64,000 nucleotides of DNA. Source: an uncultured bacterium (GTDB lineage Bacteria; Hydrogenedentota; Hydrogenedentia; Hydrogenedentales; Hydrogenedentaceae). A model generated the notes under the pieces. It was not told the DNA's origin, ran no database searches, and saw only the letters and a list, made by a program, of their open reading frames with translations. Location: positions 1 to 64,000 of the forward strand of contig CALLRP010000018.1 in assembly GCA_938014335.1 (NCBI GenBank), read 5' to 3'. The position numbers were made by a program, and so were the translations under genes. This document shows positions 16,549-26,771 of this stretch, piece after piece. Numbering within the stretch: position 1 is the stretch's first letter; each line of letters opens with the position of its first letter.

Positions 16549-19500
16549 ATGTCTAATGTTAAACGAAAAGATATTATTCGATTATTAAAAAATTCATCTG
16601 TAAGTATTCTTGTTTGTTCGATGAATGGAACCATTGAATATTGTGACAAAAAAACAAAAAAAAGATTAATAGGTTCTTCACGAGGTACCCAATTAGAAGG
16701 AAAATTATTAAATGAATTCATCGAAGTATGCTATCCCCCAAAAAACGATGCTCTTCAAAAGACAGCTCATTGTTGGATACAGGTATGGAAGAAAAATACA
16801 TCCTCAAAATCTCAAGAAGAGGATAATGAAAAGTTAAATGTTATAGGGATACAGGTTAAAAGTGATGAAGAAAATGCAGTTAAAATACTATATTTAGTTT
16901 ATCCTTTTGAGGGATGTGTATTATCCCCCTCACCCATTAATGGAAATAATTTTCCCCTCAAAATATTGGAACAATTCTCTATATTGGTTATACAAATTGA
17001 CCCCTCTGGTAATGTCCTTTTTATAAACGATTATATAAAAAAATTGACGGGATGGCTTCCATCAGAAGTAATAGGGAAAAATTGGTTCGATACCTTTATT
17101 CCAGATGAAATAAGGGAAGAGACTATACAATTTCTCCACACCAATTCATCAAAAACAGGGGATATTTTGTTTGAGGGAGAAATATTAACAAAACAAAAGG
17201 GAAGGTTATTAATGTTATGGGTATGTATGCCTATACAACAAGAGCAGGGAACAAACTATATACTGATGCTAGGACAAGAATTAAGTACACCCCATCGGGA
17301 TAAATTGTTGATGCGAGGCATCCGAATTATAAAAAATCAATTTCAATGGTTATGTGAAAACCTTGTATATGGCATCCCGGAGGAAGAGGCGTTTTCAAAG
17401 ATTTTACACAATGCCTTAGAGATAACCTCTATGGAAGCGGGGGTTGTGTTCAAGGTCGTTTCAAAAGAAGCTATTTTGATTGCCTCAGAAGGGTTAGAAG
17501 AAAAAATAACAAAAACCCTCCAAAGAATACCTATTAATAATTTAGTTATAGAAACGATACTATCCAATAATGATATAAAAGAAATTTCTTCACTTGTAGA
17601 GAGTTTTCCAGTTAATCTTCGAGAAAGAGGTTTCGCGAGAATGTTTGCTATCCCCGTGCGAACGGGAGAAACTGCCACAGGTTGTATCGTTTTAGCAACG
17701 ACACGGAAAGACATGCTTGATGAAGAAATTCTTCCACTTTTACACTCTATATCATGTGAAATAGGGTGGTTATTCCTATGGTATGGTGTTCAAGAGTTAC
17801 AAAGGCGACAAGGAAGACAGTATGAATTACTGGAAAGAATGTTACCTTATGCTCTAATTTCAGTGGACGAACGGGATAACATCATAGGTTGTAATCGGGG
17901 TGGATTTCAACTATTAGGTGCGAACTTTGAAGAAGAATTAACACAGTACAATATCCATCGGTTTATCCCGGAATGGGAAAAGTGGAAAACCCAATTGGGA
18001 CAAACAGATGAAATGAAATCCGCAGATATTCAGGAATTGGAGATTATAAACTTAAAAGGGGAGACAATTCCGGCGGAGTTTATTTTAGGGCACTTTTCGC
18101 TTGCGAGTCGCTCTTTTTATTTGGTTTTTCTGAGAGATATTCGCTGGAGGAAACAAGCAATCGAAACTATCCAGAAAGCGGAGGAACGATTTAGAGAAAT
18201 TTTTGAAAATGCAAATGATATTATATACACCCATGATTTAAATGGAAGATTTACTTCTTTGAATAAAGCAGGGCTTATTGTTACAGGTTATAGTAAAGAT
18301 GATATACCGAGAATGAATGTATTTGATATCGTGCCTGAAGAATATCATGAAGAGGTGAAAGAAAAAATTCGGAAGAAATTAGAAGGAGCCCCGCCTACTA
18401 AATATGAATTAGAAATAATCGCAAAAGATGGACATCGTATACCCATAGAAGTTAGCACAAGAATTATTTATGAAAAGGGAAAACCTATTGGAATCCAAGG
18501 AATTGCCCGTGATATTACCGACCGCAAAAGAGCAGAAGAAGAACAAAAAAAGTTAGAACTTCAAATCCTTCATGCTCAAAAATTAGAAAGTTTAGGCGTC
18601 CTTGCAGGTGGGATTGCACACGATTTTAACAACATATTAGTCGGTATTATGGGAAATGTAGGCTTGGCTCTTTCAAGATTGCCAGAAGATTCGCCAGTGC
18701 GGTCTTATCTAAAAAGAATAGAAGAATCGTCCCATCGAGCAGCGGAATTGACAAAACAAATGTTAGCCTATTCTGGCAAAGGGGTTATCATGCCAAGACC
18801 ACTGAATTTATCCCGACTTATTAACGAAATGCAACCTTTATTAACTGCAGTGGTTTCCAAAAAGGCGATTGTAGAATATAAGTGTCCTGATGATGTTCCA
18901 GCTATCTATGGTGATGCTATCCAACTCCACCAAGTTTTAATGAATTTAGTTACAAATGCATCCGAAGCATTAGGGGAAACCGCAGGAAAAATAATCATTC
19001 AAATCAGTGTTGTCGAGTTAACGCAAGAACATATGAAAGAATCCTATTTCTATGAACCCGTAAGTCCTGGGAAATATGTATGTCTGGAAGTTTCCGATAC
19101 AGGGTGCGGGATGGATAAAGAAACTTTAACGAAAATTTTTGACCCATTCTTTTCGACCAAATTTGCAGGCAGGGGATTAGGATTAGCCTCTGTTCTTGGG
19201 ATTGTCCGTGGACATAAGGGGACCGTAAATGTTTATAGTGAACCCAATAAAGGAACATGTTTCAAGGTTTATTTCCCTGTCTCCGAAGCAAGCAATAAAA
19301 GAGAAGTGTTTGGAAATAAAAACAAAAAGGAATTAGAAGAAACATTTATAAAAAGTCAAAATCCAAAGACCATATTACTGGTTAATGATGAGGAAGGACT
19401 GCTTGAAGTTGCCAATGAAACCTTATCACAATTTGGCTATAAAACAATTCTCGCAAGAAATGGGAAAGAAGCTCTGGAACTTTTCGAATTAAACAAAAAT

Positions 19501-19734
19501 AACCTTTCTGCAATCGTGCTTGATTTAACCATGCCCGAATTGGATGGTTTGGAAGTTTTTCAGAAGATAAATAAAATAGATAAAAATATACCCATTATTC
19601 TATGTAGTGGTTTTCCTGAACAGAGCATTAGCCAGCAGTTTGGAAAATTAAAACCGTCGGGATTTATTCAAAAACCTTATCGGCCCATTGAGTTAGTAAA
19701 ATTATTGGGAAATATTACAAGAAATAGTGTATAA
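16549..19734 (+). CDS. PAS/GAF hybrid sensor histidine kinase with C-terminal receiver
   Basis: 1061 residues, no clear membrane segments, so probably cytoplasmic. Order: a degenerate PAS-like region (about 1-110), PAS (about 140-250, ILVIQIDPSGNVLFIN), GAF-like (about 265-410), PAS (about 420-535), PAS with PAC (about 545-660, FENANDIIYTHDLNGRF), a HisKA dimerisation helix with His691 in GIAHDFNN, a HATPase domain (VSDTGCGMDKE, GRGLGLASVLG) and a receiver (about 938-1055). The receiver keeps the phosphoacceptor Asp992 (VLDLTMP) and the Lys in QKPYR, but its first acidic pair is Asn946-Asp947 rather than Asp-Asp. No output domain is attached. A related hybrid kinase follows 94 bases downstream. 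Confidence 0.92.
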   Translation: MSNVKRKDIIRLLKNSSVSILVCSMNGTIEYCDKKTKKRLIGSSRGTQLEGKLLNEFIEVCYPPKNDALQKTAHCWIQVWKKNTSSKSQEEDNEKLNVIGIQVKSDEENAVKILYLVYPFEGCVLSPSPINGNNFPLKILEQFSILVIQIDPSGNVLFINDYIKKLTGWLPSEVIGKNWFDTFIPDEIREETIQFLHTNSSKTGDILFEGEILTKQKGRLLMLWVCMPIQQEQGTNYILMLGQELSTPHRDKLLMRGIRIIKNQFQWLCENLVYGIPEEEAFSKILHNALEITSMEAGVVFKVVSKEAILIASEGLEEKITKTLQRIPINNLVIETILSNNDIKEISSLVESFPVNLRERGFARMFAIPVRTGETATGCIVLATTRKDMLDEEILPLLHSISCEIGWLFLWYGVQELQRRQGRQYELLERMLPYALISVDERDNIIGCNRGGFQLLGANFEEELTQYNIHRFIPEWEKWKTQLGQTDEMKSADIQELEIINLKGETIPAEFILGHFSLASRSFYLVFLRDIRWRKQAIETIQKAEERFREIFENANDIIYTHDLNGRFTSLNKAGLIVTGYSKDDIPRMNVFDIVPEEYHEEVKEKIRKKLEGAPPTKYELEIIAKDGHRIPIEVSTRIIYEKGKPIGIQGIARDITDRKRAEEEQKKLELQILHAQKLESLGVLAGGIAHDFNNILVGIMGNVGLALSRLPEDSPVRSYLKRIEESSHRAAELTKQMLAYSGKGVIMPRPLNLSRLINEMQPLLTAVVSKKAIVEYKCPDDVPAIYGDAIQLHQVLMNLVTNASEALGETAGKIIIQISVVELTQEHMKESYFYEPVSPGKYVCLEVSDTGCGMDKETLTKIFDPFFSTKFAGRGLGLASVLGIVRGHKGTVNVYSEPNKGTCFKVYFPVSEASNKREVFGNKNKKELEETFIKSQNPKTILLVNDEEGLLEVANETLSQFGYKTILARNGKEALELFELNKNNLSAIVLDLTMPELDGLEVFQKINKIDKNIPIILCSGFPEQSISQQFGKLKPSGFIQKPYRPIELVKLLGNITRNSV

Positions 19735-19828
19735 TATTATTATCATTTTAATAAATATAATAGAATAAATATTTAGAATTAGATATGTTCGGAATATGCA
19801 AATATAAAAATGGAGTGTTAATATATCA

Positions 19829-22573
19829 ATGAAATTATTAAAATCTCAAATGGAAGAATGGATAAAACTGCTTAGAAAAAATTCGGATATTGGATTTGTT
19901 ATATTAGACGGTGAGGGAAAAATTCTTACTGCAGACGAAAAACTCCTTTCTATTTGGGATTACCCTTTTGATGATAATAAAAAAACATCTATTATAGGAA
20001 AATATATTAATGATATCATCTGTCCAATAGGTTCATTTTCAGAGTTGTTATTAGAAATTAGAAAAACGGGATATATTTCTATTGACGAATTTCCTTTTAG
20101 GTCATACGCAAATTCTTCGAAATGGGCAATGTTAAAAGGCTGGTTACTGCAAGAGTCAGATGAAGATACAATAACGGGCTGGTCATGGGTAGATATAACT
20201 CCTGTGTGCGAGAGAACAAATAGTGATTATGTCAAGATGTTTGGTGATGTGTTGGATTTTATTTTCAAAAATATTCCTCTTATGTTCTTTTTCTGGGAAA
20301 TCACAGAGGACTATCGCACAAAGATTTTGGGTGTCAACAAAGAAGGGGAGAAAATTTTGGGTTATTCATCTGAAGAAATAATTGGTAAGGATTATTTAGA
20401 CTTTGCCATACCCAATACATGGCAAACAGCTGTGAAAAAGTATGTAAAAAATATGTGGGAAAATCCCAAGCCTTATTTGGGGGAACATCCCCTATTTACC
20501 AAAAATAGAGAGGAAATTTCTATCCGCTGGCTTGATATTCCTGTGGAATTACCCATGTTCAATCGTCTATGGATTGTATCCATTGGTGAAGATATCCGGG
20601 AACGGTTACAAATGGAACACCAATTACGAGAGAGTGAAGAGCGATACCGCCGAATGGTAGAAGCGATTACAGATTATTTTTATCATGTTCGGATAGAAGA
20701 TGGGAAGGTAGTAGAAACCGTTCACTCTCCGGGGTGTGAAGCAGTAACGGGGTATACATCTGAGGAATTTTATCAGAATCCTTACCTCTGGTATTCCATG
20801 GTATATGATGAAGATAAAGAAACGGTAGTAAATTTTGCAAATGCCCTTACAAAAGGTGAAAATCCTGGACCTATTATTCATAGAATAATCCGCAAAGATG
20901 GACAGATTAGATGGATACGAAATACTTGCTTGCTTATTTTTGATAAAGAAGGAAAACTGACTGGATATGATAGCCTTATTCGTGATGTAACCGATGAAAT
21001 TATAGCCCAAAATGCCCTGAAAAAAAGTGAACAATATTATCGTGGAATTATTGAGAATCTTGCCGAAGGATATTTGGAGATAGATTTAGAGGGAAACATA
21101 AAATTTGCAAATCCATCTTTATTGAAACTGTTGCGAAAAACAAAATTACAATCTTTATTAAATCGGAAATTGATGGAGTTTGTACCCGAGGAAGAACAAT
21201 CAAAATTATTAAATTTGTTAAATGATATTAAGGAAAGTAAACAAAGCATAAATTTATGTGAATGGTCAATAAAAACAGATGATAATAGTGAAAGAAAGAT
21301 AGTCGAAAGTTCATTCCTTCCTATCGTAAGTCATCAAGGTAAAGTAAAAGGTTTCTCTGGAATACTCCGTGATATTACAGAACGGAAAAAACAAGAGGAA
21401 CATATCCATCAATTGCAAAAGTGGGAAAGTTTAGGGAATTTTGTGAGCGGTATTGCTCATGGATTTAATAATTTGTTAATGGCGATTCAGGGAAACTTAG
21501 ATTTGGAGGAGATAGAATGTTACACCGATTCTACTTTTCCTTACGAAGTAGCTTTATATCACTCACAAATAAGAAACGCATTGGATAGGGCAAAAGAGTT
21601 ATGTTGGCAATTAATGATTTATACTGGGAAAGGCTTTGCTATCCAAAAACAAAAATGTAATTTAAACCAAATAATTAAGGATATTTTACCGATACTGAAA
21701 ACCACAGTAGGAGAAAAAATTGAACTTAATATCAATCTCTGTGAAGAAGATTCAAAAATAATATGTGATGAAATGCTAATTCGTCAGGTAATTGTAAGTC
21801 TTGTTACTAACTCTGTGGAAGCAATAAGAGATAGAAAGGGTACCATCAATATCTCAACCCGAGTTGTTAATTATAAGAAAGAGATGTTTTCCTCTTTTAT
21901 CTTAGATGGGAAGAATTTGCCAGCAGGAAAATATGTTGAGATTGTAGTTGAAGATACAGGGTCAGGTATCAGACCCGAAGATTTAGAAAAAATATTTGAT
22001 CCGTTTTATAGTAGTAAGTTTTTGGGAAGAGGTCTTGGGTTATCATCTGTTTTAGGAATTGTTAAGGGACATCAGGGGGGAATAAAAATTGAAAGCAAAG
22101 CAGGAGAAGGGACAAAAATGAGTATTGTTTTGCCTTTTATTTCCTCAGGTACTTCGGAAGGAAAGGATTCCGAAGAAAAAAAAGAAACAATACAAGATAC
22201 AGAACGAAAAGTTATTCTTATCGTCGAACCAGATTTTATGTTGAGAGAGCTTACAAAAAGAGTACTATCCATGAAGGGATTTGATGTAATTGCTGTTGAA
22301 AATACAGAAAAAGCCATAGAAGTAATAACTTCATCAAAATATAAAGTGAAATTGATTGTTTTGAACATAACTATTCCGGACAAAAAAGAAAAAAAACTAC
22401 TGGCAGACATGAAGGAAAAATCAATTAATATTCCCGTTGTCCTTTGTAGTACTGCTTTTTTGGAAAGTATTGCGGAAGAGTATAAAGATTTAGTAATATG
22501 TTCACTTCGTAAGCCGTATCTCCCTACTGAGATAATAAATATTGCTAAAAAACACTGCACAGAGAATAATTAA
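19829..22573 (+). CDS. PAS hybrid sensor histidine kinase with degenerate receiver
   Basis: 914 residues, probably cytoplasmic. Several PAS domains fill about residues 1-515 (for example IPLMFFFWEITEDYRTK, IEDGKVVETVHSPG, IIENLAEGYLEID). The kinase core has His544 in SGIAHGFNN, with Gly where the family usually has Asp or Glu, and a complete ATP-binding domain (LVTNSVEAI, VEDTGSGI, GRGLGLSSVLG). The C-terminal receiver is degenerate: the phosphoacceptor position is Asn846 (VLNITIP) and the acidic pocket reads Glu800-Pro801-Asp802, although the Lys in LRKPY remains. It should not accept phosphate in the ordinary way. It lies in tandem with the preceding kinase and 30 bases before panE. The ribosome site is weak. 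Confidence 0.9.
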   Translation: MKLLKSQMEEWIKLLRKNSDIGFVILDGEGKILTADEKLLSIWDYPFDDNKKTSIIGKYINDIICPIGSFSELLLEIRKTGYISIDEFPFRSYANSSKWAMLKGWLLQESDEDTITGWSWVDITPVCERTNSDYVKMFGDVLDFIFKNIPLMFFFWEITEDYRTKILGVNKEGEKILGYSSEEIIGKDYLDFAIPNTWQTAVKKYVKNMWENPKPYLGEHPLFTKNREEISIRWLDIPVELPMFNRLWIVSIGEDIRERLQMEHQLRESEERYRRMVEAITDYFYHVRIEDGKVVETVHSPGCEAVTGYTSEEFYQNPYLWYSMVYDEDKETVVNFANALTKGENPGPIIHRIIRKDGQIRWIRNTCLLIFDKEGKLTGYDSLIRDVTDEIIAQNALKKSEQYYRGIIENLAEGYLEIDLEGNIKFANPSLLKLLRKTKLQSLLNRKLMEFVPEEEQSKLLNLLNDIKESKQSINLCEWSIKTDDNSERKIVESSFLPIVSHQGKVKGFSGILRDITERKKQEEHIHQLQKWESLGNFVSGIAHGFNNLLMAIQGNLDLEEIECYTDSTFPYEVALYHSQIRNALDRAKELCWQLMIYTGKGFAIQKQKCNLNQIIKDILPILKTTVGEKIELNINLCEEDSKIICDEMLIRQVIVSLVTNSVEAIRDRKGTINISTRVVNYKKEMFSSFILDGKNLPAGKYVEIVVEDTGSGIRPEDLEKIFDPFYSSKFLGRGLGLSSVLGIVKGHQGGIKIESKAGEGTKMSIVLPFISSGTSEGKDSEEKKETIQDTERKVILIVEPDFMLRELTKRVLSMKGFDVIAVENTEKAIEVITSSKYKVKLIVLNITIPDKKEKKLLADMKEKSINIPVVLCSTAFLESIAEEYKDLVICSLRKPYLPTEIINIAKKHCTENN

Positions 22574-22603
22574 ACTCTACTGTACCCTACAAGGAGTAGT
22601 CGA

Positions 22604-23572
22604 ATGAAAATCCTCATATTTGGAGCAGGGGCATTAGGTTGTGTTGTCGGTGGTTTTATGAAAAAAGCTGGACACGAAGTTATCCTTGTAGGGAGATCGG
22701 AAATAGTAGAAGCCATTCAACGAGAGGGTTTATATATTTCAGGGATATGGGGCAATCATCATATTCCTAATTTACCTATTTTTAGTCAAATTTCTGATGA
22801 TTGGAAGGGGCAATTCGATTTGGTCATTCTATCAGTTAAATCTTATGATACGGAATTAGCGATTCAAGAAATAGTACCTATTATTTCTGGGAATACATTA
22901 GTATGTTCTTACCAGAATGGATTGGGAAATGTGGAAAAGATAGCAGAAAGAGTGGGCATGACCAGGACAATACCTGCAAGAGTTATATTTGGTAGCAGAG
23001 TAATAAAACCCGGATTTGTTCAAGTCACAGTAATTGCCGAGCCGACCGCATTAGGAAGATTGAGTAATGGCCCTGATGAAGGGAAAGTACGGGAAATTGC
23101 AGAATTAATGAATAAGGCGGGAATTCCCACATTATATACAGACAATATAGAAGGGTTAATTTGGTCAAAAGTCGCATACAATTCCGCCCTTAACCCATTA
23201 TCCGCTTTGTTAGATGTTCCCTATGGTAGATTAATGGATACAGAAGAAACACAAATGATAATGAAAAATGTAATTTATGAATTGTATGTAGTTGCTAAAA
23301 CAAAAAATGTTCCTATGATTATTTCAACACCTGAAGAGTATATCCAACAATTGTTTTATAAATTAATCCCCCCCACCGCAGAGCATTATGCAAGTATGCG
23401 GGAGGACTTAAAACAAGGTAGAAAAACAGAAATAGATGCTCTTAATGGAGCGATAGTCAAAATAGGCAAAGAATTAAATATTAATTGCCCCACTAACATG
23501 CTTTTAACGAGTTTGATTAAAGCACGAGAAAAAATATCACTGAATAATCTACAAATATCTATTTCCCCTTAG
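22604..23572 (+). CDS. panE: 2-dehydropantoate 2-reductase (ketopantoate reductase family)
   Basis: 322 residues. The family reduces ketopantoate to pantoate with NADPH for coenzyme A synthesis. The nucleotide motif GAGALG lies at residues 7-12. The catalytic lysine is Lys189 in EGLIWSKVAYN, with Asn193 close by, and the C-terminal substrate region GRKTEIDALNG carries Glu276 and Asp278. The start has AAGGAG at good spacing. Paralogues of PanE with other substrates exist, so the pantothenate role is likely but not certain. It follows the second hybrid kinase by 30 bases and converges with the third, whose end is 8 bases away. Confidence 0.85.
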   Translation: MKILIFGAGALGCVVGGFMKKAGHEVILVGRSEIVEAIQREGLYISGIWGNHHIPNLPIFSQISDDWKGQFDLVILSVKSYDTELAIQEIVPIISGNTLVCSYQNGLGNVEKIAERVGMTRTIPARVIFGSRVIKPGFVQVTVIAEPTALGRLSNGPDEGKVREIAELMNKAGIPTLYTDNIEGLIWSKVAYNSALNPLSALLDVPYGRLMDTEETQMIMKNVIYELYVVAKTKNVPMIISTPEEYIQQLFYKLIPPTAEHYASMREDLKQGRKTEIDALNGAIVKIGKELNINCPTNMLLTSLIKAREKISLNNLQISISP

Positions 23573-23580
23573 AATATTTT

Positions 23581-25506
23581 TTATATATTAGAAGTGGAAA
23601 TTAATATTTTTATCTTTTGTAAAATTTCCTGAGTGCCGAAGGGCTTTGTGAGGAACTCGTTAATTTTTAATTTAGGATCGAAACTATTTATACTATCTTC
23701 AGAATATCCTGTAGAAATAATTACAGGAACATTGGGTAAAATCGAACGAATTTCCCGTAATGTCTCAATACCATTCAATCCCGGCATTTTTATGTCCAAA
23801 ATGATTAATTGTATCTGTTCCCGATATTTTTTTACTTTTTCAACACCTTCAATTCCATTAATTGCACTAATGACCTCGTATCCTTCTTTCTGAAGCACTA
23901 CATTAAAAAATTTCCGCACATCTTCTTCATCATCTATAACTAAAATTTTTATTTTTTCGGATGAAATTCGTTCTTTATCCGTCCCAAAACATGGGAAGAA
24001 AAGTGTAAACGTAGAGCCGTGATTCGGTCTGCTCTCCACATGTATAGCCCCCTTATGAGAACGGACTACCCCAGAAACAGAGGCTAAACCCAACCCTCTC
24101 CCCAAAAATTTACTTGAAAAGAAGGGCTCAAAGATTCGTTCTCTTTCTTCTTCTTTTATGCCACAACCTGTATCAGACACAGAAACAAATACATACTCTC
24201 CGGGTTTGGCTTTGTCTGCAAATTGTAAATTTTGTAAATCTTTCTGACTGATTTTTTTCTTCCCTGTTTGGACCGTGATAGTCCCCCCTTCAGGAGGTAG
24301 TGCCTCTAAAGCGTTAACAAACAAATGAGAGATACTTTGATGTATTTGAGAAGAATCCCCCTCAATTAACGGTAGATTGGGTTGTATTTGTTGAAGTAAA
24401 CGCACCCCTTTATGTAAAGACGGGTAGAAAATTTCTACAGTATGATTTACCATATCATTAAAATCAAATACTTGTGTGGATTCCCTTTCTTTACCGGAAT
24501 AGGTAAGTAATTGTCTTGTTAATTTAGCTGCTCTTTCAGTAGCTTTGCGAATTTGTTCAAGATTTTCCTGAATGCGTTTAGGTAAATTGTCACCATTCAT
24601 CAATGCAAGTTCTGCATGTCCCATAATACCCATCAAAATATTATTGAATTCGTGAGCAATTCCAGCTGCTAACACACCGATACTCTCCAATCTACGGACA
24701 TGTTCCATCTGGGCTAATACTTTATCGCGTTCTTTTCGCTGTTGGAATTCTTCTGTGGTATCAATCTGAATACATAATACTTCATCCACTTTATCTTCAC
24801 GAATAACAGGCATTAGTGTAAAATGTATCCACTTTTCTTCCCCTTTTTTATTCTTTATATCCCAGAGGAATAAACCATCTATCCTCTTACCATTAAATAA
24901 TTGATTAAGATGAGTCTTTAAGGTCTCGATTTGATGAGAGTTATAGAAATTGATGAGGTCGTCAAGATTTTTTACTTCAGTCGCTTTAATGCCGTATAGA
25001 CTCTCAGAATATCGATTCCAAATGATGATATTATAATCCCTGTCAAAACTCTGAATAGCAATTTTATTCACTGTATTCAAAATGGCTTCGAAGCGATTTA
25101 ATGCCCACTCTAAATTAAGTTTTGTTTCTTTGAGTTCAGTAATATCCTGTAAAATAACTTGTATACAATCTTCTCGTAATTGCTCATCTTTTTTTAAAAA
25201 TGAATAATGTAGAAACCATTTTTTGTTGCCTTGGATTGTTTCTAAAGGATATTCTAATGCCTTCAAAGAACCTTCTTCTTGGAGTCTTTTACGAACATAA
25301 CCTTGCGGAAAAACATATTTTTGCAATTCAGATATATTTCTGCCTATAACTTCTTCAGGAGAAGAATACATATTATCTATTTCAAAAAGTTTTAATGCAT
25401 TTTGGTCTATAAAAACAATCTCCCCATTCATCCGGTATTTTAAGAGACCTATAGACGCAAAACCCATTGCCTCTTTATATATTTGTACTAATTCCTCAGA
25501 GTCCAT
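23581..25506 (-). CDS. PAS hybrid sensor histidine kinase with intact receiver
   Basis: 641 residues, no obvious membrane segments. Two PAS domains (about 10-130 and 140-260) precede a kinase core with His285 in AGIAHEFNN and an ATP-binding domain (VSDTGCGI, GRGLGLASVSG). The C-terminal receiver (about 515-640) is complete: acidic pair in VIDDEED, phosphoacceptor Asp571 in ILDIKMPG and Lys in LTKPFG. No output domain is attached, so the signal probably goes to a separate phosphotransfer or partner protein. The core and receiver closely resemble those of the two hybrid kinases encoded upstream on the plus strand, suggesting local duplication. Confidence 0.92.
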   Translation of the reverse strand: MDSEELVQIYKEAMGFASIGLLKYRMNGEIVFIDQNALKLFEIDNMYSSPEEVIGRNISELQKYVFPQGYVRKRLQEEGSLKALEYPLETIQGNKKWFLHYSFLKKDEQLREDCIQVILQDITELKETKLNLEWALNRFEAILNTVNKIAIQSFDRDYNIIIWNRYSESLYGIKATEVKNLDDLINFYNSHQIETLKTHLNQLFNGKRIDGLFLWDIKNKKGEEKWIHFTLMPVIREDKVDEVLCIQIDTTEEFQQRKERDKVLAQMEHVRRLESIGVLAAGIAHEFNNILMGIMGHAELALMNGDNLPKRIQENLEQIRKATERAAKLTRQLLTYSGKERESTQVFDFNDMVNHTVEIFYPSLHKGVRLLQQIQPNLPLIEGDSSQIHQSISHLFVNALEALPPEGGTITVQTGKKKISQKDLQNLQFADKAKPGEYVFVSVSDTGCGIKEEERERIFEPFFSSKFLGRGLGLASVSGVVRSHKGAIHVESRPNHGSTFTLFFPCFGTDKERISSEKIKILVIDDEEDVRKFFNVVLQKEGYEVISAINGIEGVEKVKKYREQIQLIILDIKMPGLNGIETLREIRSILPNVPVIISTGYSEDSINSFDPKLKINEFLTKPFGTQEILQKIKILISTSNI

Positions 25507-25823
25507 TATTACTTTTGCTCTTTTTCAACTGTCAACATCAATAATAAAACAATAAAAAGTCATCACTTATTCTTATTAGAATAAATTATCGTATTTTTTG
25601 AAAAGGATTGTTTTTGCCTTCAAACCCTTTAACCTCTATTAGACCAGTTAATAGCAATAATAGCATTATTTTTATAATTGTTTCAAGAATAGTAAAATTG
25701 TAACTACAAAAAACATGAACAGAACAAAAATTATGTTTCTTTGCATTTTAAAATAAATATTGATATACTGATGATGATTTGGGCATATTTTAGGCAACGA
25801 AAAGATGATATAAAGAGGAAAAA
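25507..25823. other. Intergenic region between divergent genes (317 bases)
   Basis: The region is very AT-rich and separates the minus-strand hybrid kinase from the plus-strand PfkB gene. It holds the promoter candidate at 25741-25769 for the PfkB gene. A short AT-only inverted repeat (AATAAT-AGC-ATTATT) near 25660 is too weak to call. I see no RNA gene and no open frame with a ribosome site. Confidence 0.5.
25741..25769 (+). promoter_or_regulatory. Sigma70-type promoter candidate for the PfkB-LptD genes
   Basis: TTGCAT (25741-25746) and TATACT (25764-25769) are separated by 17 bases. The PfkB start codon is 54 bases downstream, preceded by an AGAGGA ribosome site. Sequence and spacing match the sigma70 consensus well; no other evidence. 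Confidence 0.55.
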
Positions 25824-26771
25824 ATGATGCAATATGACCTTGTAACTGTTGGTGTTGTTTGTGCTGATGTTATGGTGAAACCTGTAGATACTTTCCCGAC
25901 AAAAGGGACATTGTCATTAGTGCCTCAATTAGAGATGCACTTAGGAGGACTTGCAGGAGTTACTGCCGTTGTATTCAGTAAATTGGGTGGAAAATCCGCG
26001 TTTATTGGGCAATTGGGTGAAGACCGTTTCGGGGACTTTATATTGAATGCTTTAACATCTGCGGGTGTAGATGTCCAGGGGGTTAAACGAACCGAAGAAT
26101 ACAATTCATCTGCAACTGTTGTTTTGATAAGTTCTAATGGCGAGAGAACATTTTTGCATCATGTAGGAACAAATGCAAGTGTGAGTGAAGAGGATTTGGA
26201 TTTTAATGTTATTGCTTCTGCGAAGATTCTACACTGGGGAGGGAGTTCTATCACTCCTAAATTGGATGGCGCACCTATGGGTAGAATCTTCAAAAAAGCC
26301 CAATTATTGGGTGTCAAAACTTCCATAGATACCTGTTATGATGGAAAAGGTATTTGGTTACCTCATATTGAACCCGCATTGAAACACACTAATATTGTAT
26401 TTTCCAGTTTAGAAGAAGCACGCCATTATACAGGGAAACAAGAGCCTTCGGAAATCGCGGACTTTTATTTAAGTTATGGGGTAGAAATTGCCGTGATTAA
26501 GATGGGTGAACAAGGAGTTTTAGTAAAAAGTAAGAACGAGTTTATAACTCTTCCTGCTTATTCTGTTCCAGTTGTAGATACAACCGGGGCAGGAGATGCT
26601 TCCTGTGGAGGATTTCTATATGGGTATGTCGCTGGGTATCCTCTAAAAAAATGTGCTCAGATGTCAAATGCAGTAGGGGCTTTAACAGTACAGGTTATGG
26701 GGGGAAGTAATGGTGTCCATTCATTAGAACAAGTGATGCAATTCATCGAAGAACATGGAGAAAACTTATGA
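25824..26771 (+). CDS. PfkB-family carbohydrate kinase
   Basis: 315 residues, ribokinase fold. Signature 1 is visible as GGLAGVTAVVFSKLGG followed by GQLGEDRFGDFI. Signature 2 is DTTGAGDASCGGFLYGY with catalytic base Asp258. The enzyme phosphorylates a sugar, sugar acid or nucleoside with ATP in the cytoplasm; the substrate cannot be read from sequence. The Met-Met start has alternative ATGs three bases apart; the first is given. Its stop overlaps the next start by 4 bases (ATGA). Confidence 0.9.
   Translation: MMQYDLVTVGVVCADVMVKPVDTFPTKGTLSLVPQLEMHLGGLAGVTAVVFSKLGGKSAFIGQLGEDRFGDFILNALTSAGVDVQGVKRTEEYNSSATVVLISSNGERTFLHHVGTNASVSEEDLDFNVIASAKILHWGGSSITPKLDGAPMGRIFKKAQLLGVKTSIDTCYDGKGIWLPHIEPALKHTNIVFSSLEEARHYTGKQEPSEIADFYLSYGVEIAVIKMGEQGVLVKSKNEFITLPAYSVPVVDTTGAGDASCGGFLYGYVAGYPLKKCAQMSNAVGALTVQVMGGSNGVHSLEQVMQFIEEHGENL

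Noticed and set aside
20624-21034. A 136-residue minus-strand open frame inside the second hybrid kinase gene
   Set aside because: It is antisense to conserved PAS coding sequence, is rich in residues expected from AT-biased shadow frames and has no neighbour or motif.
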